Shown one piece after another: positions 61,437 to 64,000 of a stretch of DNA of 64,000 nucleotides. The stretch covers positions 1 to 64,000 of the forward strand of contig JAWXCP010000002.1 of assembly GCA_034408685.1 (NCBI GenBank), read 5' to 3'. The notes below the pieces were generated by a model. That model worked only from the letters and a program-made list of their open reading frames with translations, did not search any database and was not told where the DNA came from. The position numbers and the translations under genes are program-made. Source of the DNA: JANXVY01 sp034408685 (lineage in GTDB: Bacteria > Pseudomonadota > Alphaproteobacteria > Rhizobiales > Hyphomicrobiaceae). Position 1 is the stretch's first letter. The number at the start of each line of letters is the position of its first letter.

Positions 61437-61753
61437 TGAGCGATAATCCTTCATCGCCGCATCCCCCCGTTACGGACCGCGTCGACAAACTCATGTCGCT
61501 GACACCGCTCGAATTCTCGGCTTCGTGCAGCCGATTGCTGGGCAGAGACATCCCAGCCGGAGCCTCTGCCATAGCCGAGTTACCGGGCGGGCAGGCGATT
61601 TTGACCTGCCAGCCTGCGGCTGGCGTCACGCTTGGTGGATTGTTGGCCTTGCCACGGGCGAAAGTGTCAATCGTCTTCCACGGCGTCGCGCCTGACGACC
61701 GCGCTGCATTTCTGAAGCGGTTCGAGCTGGCTTTCCAGCGCGGCGGCGGGTGA
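61436..61753 (+). CDS. uncharacterised fifth gene of the aor operon
   Basis: This protein of 105 residues contains VDKLMSLTPLEFSASCSRLL, LPGGQAILTCQPAAGVTLGG and KVSIVFHGVAPDDRAAFLKR. No domain was recognised. The start at 61436 overlaps the MoaD stop (TGATG), so it is translationally coupled. The context suggests a role in tungsten-cofactor assembly or AOR assembly. The predicted protein is cytoplasmic. Confidence 0.8.
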   Translation: MSDNPSSPHPPVTDRVDKLMSLTPLEFSASCSRLLGRDIPAGASAIAELPGGQAILTCQPAAGVTLGGLLALPRAKVSIVFHGVAPDDRAAFLKRFELAFQRGGG

Positions 61754-61847
61754 CGGGATAAGCGCCCCTGTGACCCACCCCTTGTCAGCGGTGGGAGTGG
61801 CACCCCATATCTTGCCCACGACGGTTTTAGCCAACGGAGGTACGACC

Positions 61848-62684
61848 ATGACGCCCGATGAACGCCAGATGATCGAAGATTTGTTCCAGCGTCTCGCCGA
61901 GAACGGTGCTGGCCTCGACAAGGACATGCAGGCCGACCGGCTGATCAACGACTTGATGCGGCGCAATCCCGACGCCGCCTACATGCTGGCCCAGACGACC
62001 CTCGTGTTCGAACACCAGATGGCCGAGCAGAACAACCGCATCGCCGAACTCGAAGATCAGGTCGCGGCTCTTTCGGGTCGTGGCCAGACATCTTCGGGCG
62101 GCGGCAGCTTCCTTGGCGGCCGAGTTGGCCAGAGGGTAGGGTCAGTCCCCGCAGCAGGCGGCATGGCAGGGGCAGCGTCGTCGTCAGAAGCTTCGCCCTG
62201 GGGCGCTTCTCCAGGGGCGGCCGGTACCGGCAATGCTGGCATGGGCGGCTCGCGGATCGGAAGCGCGCGCGGCCAGTCCGACGGCTTCAACGGACGCTCT
62301 CAAGATGCGGGGATGGGCCAACGCGGCGCGCCGATGGGTTCACGCGAGGCGCAAACAGGTCCGCGAGGCACATTCGGTGGCGGCCAATCGCCAATGCCAC
62401 CTCCTGGCCAGCAGCCAGCCCAGGGCGGCGGCTTCCTCCGCTCGGCGCTGGCAACGGCAGCGGGCGTTGCTGGCGGTATGATGCTAGCCAACAGCCTTGG
62501 CGGGTTGTTTGGCGGTAACGAGGCGCAGGCGGCGGAGGCCGGCTCAGCCAGCGCAGCTGACAACGCCTACCAGGACGGGCAACAGGACGCGGAAATTGCC
62601 GCTAACGATGCCCAGGACATGGAGCAAGACGCGTCGTTTGATACGGGCGGCGATTTTGGCGGTTTCGACAGCTTCGAAACTTGA
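61848..62684 (+). CDS. DUF2076 family protein
   Basis: This 278-aa protein has the DUF2076 N-terminus (MTPDERQMIEDLFQRLAENG, DLMRRNPDAAYMLAQTTL, EQNNRIAELEDQVAALSG, a coiled coil), then a long Gly/Ser/Ala/Pro-rich region, a hydrophobic LRSALATAAGVAGGMMLANS segment near residue 205, and an acidic C-terminal end (DMEQDASFDTGGDFGG). The family often has a periplasmic ligand-binding-like annotation but no proven function. A terminator follows. Confidence 0.88.
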   Translation: MTPDERQMIEDLFQRLAENGAGLDKDMQADRLINDLMRRNPDAAYMLAQTTLVFEHQMAEQNNRIAELEDQVAALSGRGQTSSGGGSFLGGRVGQRVGSVPAAGGMAGAASSSEASPWGASPGAAGTGNAGMGGSRIGSARGQSDGFNGRSQDAGMGQRGAPMGSREAQTGPRGTFGGGQSPMPPPGQQPAQGGGFLRSALATAAGVAGGMMLANSLGGLFGGNEAQAAEAGSASAADNAYQDGQQDAEIAANDAQDMEQDASFDTGGDFGGFDSFET

Positions 62685-62710
62685 CGCTCGACGTCATTTT
62701 CGCGTTCCAC

Positions 62711-62745
62711 GCGCCGGAGAGCCGATGGCTTTCCGGCGCTTTTTT
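62711..62745 (+). terminator. rho-independent terminator
   Basis: The stem GCGCCGGA/TCCGGCGC with a 13-base loop (itself with a small stem) is followed by TTTTTT. It closes the DUF2076 transcript. Confidence 0.92.
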
Positions 62746-62843
62746 GTGACGGGTCTACATCCATCGCGTCAGGCCGCGTCATCAACGAGCGTTCTGCGGC
62801 GCGCCAAGGTCGGCTAGAGCCACGGCGGGAGTTGATCGCCCAC

Positions 62844-62906
62844 TAGAGCATCATCCGACCGGACGGAATCGCAATCGCGATTCACCGGTCGGATAAAGAT
62901 GCTCTA
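62844..62906. repeat. palindromic element 1 upstream of surE
   Basis: TAGAGCATC and ATCCGACCGG pair with CCGGTCGGAT, an AAA bulge and GATGCTCTA; an inner hairpin AATCGC/GCGATT lies in the centre. The total is 63 bp. It resembles the intergenic palindromic repeats with AGAGCA ends widespread in Rhizobiales genomes. Confidence 0.8.
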
Positions 62907-62919
62907 GAAACTCTAATTT

Positions 62920-62980
62920 AGAGCAGTTTCATCCGATCAGTCGATCGCTTGGGCGATCGCGTCTGATCGGATACTGCTCT
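62920..62980. repeat. palindromic element 2 upstream of surE
   Basis: AGAGCAGT, a TTC bulge and ATCCGATCAG pair with CTGATCGGAT and ACTGCTCT, with inner CGATCGC/GCGATCG. The total is 61 bp. It has the same design as element 1, with the three-base bulge in the other arm, as if inserted in opposite orientation. It ends 12 bp before the surE ATG, next to the GGAGC ribosome-binding sequence. Confidence 0.8.
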
Positions 62981-62992
62981 TGGAGCACCCGC

Positions 62993-63760
62993 ATGCGTAT
63001 TCTCGTGACCAATGACGATGGCATCAGCGCCGAGGGCATTGGAGTGCTGGCCGATATCGCGCGGACCTTGTCAGATGACGTCTGGGTCGTGGCGCCGGAA
63101 ACCAACCAGAGCGGGACGTCGCATAGCCTGACGCTGCACACCCCATTGCGAATACGCGAGATCGACGCGCGCACCTTCGCGGTCGCTGGCACGCCGACGG
63201 ATTGCGTGATCATGGCCGTGCGCCACCTGCTCAAGGATGGCCGGCCAGCCTTGATTCTATCGGGCGTAAACGATGGCTCGAACGTGGCCGAGGACGTGAC
63301 CTATTCGGGCACGGTCGCTGGCGCCATGGAGGGCACAATCCTTGGCATTCCCTCGATTGCCCTGTCGTTGATGACGCGCGGACTGACGCCAGACCGCGTG
63401 GTCCATTGGGATACGCCGCGAACCCATGCGCCGGGTCTGATCAAGCGGCTGTTGGCCACCGGGTGGCCGACTGGCACATTGCTCAACGTCAACTTTCCAG
63501 CGGTTGCCCCCGATGGGGTGACGGGCATCCAGGTGACGCGGCAAGGCATCCGCGACCAGGATAGCCTGACGGTCGACGAACGCGCAGATCCTTGGGGCAA
63601 GCCCTACTACTGGTTCGGCTTCCGGTTCCGGCCATCGACGCTCGTCGAAGGCACGGACCTGTCGGCGATGGCCGCAAACGCGATTTCCGTGACGCCGCTG
63701 TCGCTCGATTTGACCAACGATGCCGTCGCCTTGAGATTGGCGCAGACGTTGGATGGTTGA
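62993..63760 (+). CDS. surE: 5'-nucleotidase SurE
   Basis: This 255-aa metal-dependent phosphatase acts on nucleoside 5'-monophosphates. It has the metal site MRILVTNDDGISAEGI, then NQSGTSHSLTLHTPLRI, the SGVNDGSNVAEDVTYSGTVA segment and GIPSIALSL. Many alphaproteobacteria have surE between serS and pcm; here the upstream neighbour is a DUF2076 gene and the downstream gene is cut off by the window. Confidence 0.95.
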   Translation: MRILVTNDDGISAEGIGVLADIARTLSDDVWVVAPETNQSGTSHSLTLHTPLRIREIDARTFAVAGTPTDCVIMAVRHLLKDGRPALILSGVNDGSNVAEDVTYSGTVAGAMEGTILGIPSIALSLMTRGLTPDRVVHWDTPRTHAPGLIKRLLATGWPTGTLLNVNFPAVAPDGVTGIQVTRQGIRDQDSLTVDERADPWGKPYYWFGFRFRPSTLVEGTDLSAMAANAISVTPLSLDLTNDAVALRLAQTLDG

Positions 63761-64000
63761 ACCGCGACTTTGAACCTGGAATTCCCCGGGCTCGCATAGC
63801 CGTCTGGCGAAACTCCGTTTCCCTCACAATATTGTGGCCCGCCGCATGGCCGCCGCGATTGGGTCGCCCCGCCGTCGGAATCGGCCCGTACGCGTCGAAC
63901 TCTGGACCGATCGCGACCGTCCCTCACGATGTGGCAGCGTTTGCCTCGAACTGGCGGCAGGCAGCCGGTCCCTGGCAAGCCTGCAGCGGGGGTTAACCAT
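63761..64000. other. end of window, no gene recognised
   Basis: The last 240 bp after surE contain open frames on both strands, including one running off the end from an ATG at 63846. None resembles pcm or another known gene in the part visible. A downstream gene may start beyond the edge. Confidence 0.4.

Noticed and set aside
63592..63996. Plus-strand frame of 134 residues over the end of surE
   Set aside because: It overlaps surE in a different frame and has no domain similarity.

Overview
The window is GC-rich, densely coding alphaproteobacterial chromosome, most likely from the order Hyphomicrobiales (Rhizobiales). The main markers are the cell-cycle regulator CtrA next to a rhizobial-type FliJ, a cytochrome bc1 assembly chaperone, DUF177 followed by plsX, and many families typical of that order. 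Three genes of the tetrahydromethanopterin (H4MPT) C1 pathway suggest a methylotroph or a relative of one. This placement comes from gene content read by eye, not from a search.

Layout. 1-13,000: holB-tmk on the minus strand, an ArsM-type arsenite methyltransferase convergent with a cytochrome P450, a HIT protein, small secreted proteins, lutBC without lutA, a Uma2 protein, thrS, and an alpha/beta hydrolase. 13,300-17,800: a double-CDGSH iron-sulfur protein and a livHMGF ABC importer operon that lacks its binding protein. 17,900-24,600: transketolase, a protein with a five-residue repeat, a BamE-like lipoprotein divergent from a bc1 chaperone-DUF177 pair, and plsX. 24,600-30,800: enoyl-CoA hydratase, PsiE, DUF447, a VapC/Phd-type toxin-antitoxin pair, a DUF6513 pterin-binding protein and an archaeal-type flavoprotein. 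The toxin-antitoxin pair sits inside the C1 cluster. 30,400-35,500: fliJ, ctrA, an MBL-fold hydrolase, secreted proteins and a CelD-like acetyltransferase.

35,700-38,900 is the most irregular stretch. It holds a PGDYG-like small protein with a patatin-like phospholipase that carries a single-base frameshift and looks relatively AT-rich, then a VWA-domain gene that is also frameshifted by one base. 39,100-42,200 is a tripartite tricarboxylate transporter (tctCBA). 42,200-54,900 holds an SDR, a sorbosone-dehydrogenase-like protein, a DUF3833 fusion with a small cysteine protein, PsiF, tgt, a DMT transporter, tRNA-Lys, an Rrf2-type regulator with a histone H1-like tail, maf, yacG, nadK and cutA.

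54,900-57,000 contains a non-coding stretch with two DnaA-box-like sites, then a membrane protein ending in a winged-helix domain like that of phage and plasmid primases. 57,200-61,750 is an operon for a bacterial tungsten aldehyde oxidoreductase: a four-cluster ferredoxin, the tungsten subunit, an FAD subunit, a MoaD-like protein and one unknown. The window closes with a DUF2076 protein, two related palindromic elements and surE.

Short tandem duplications recur in at least ten places, both in genes and between them. They are mostly 14-28 bp, and always multiples of three in the coding cases, which suggests ongoing slippage.
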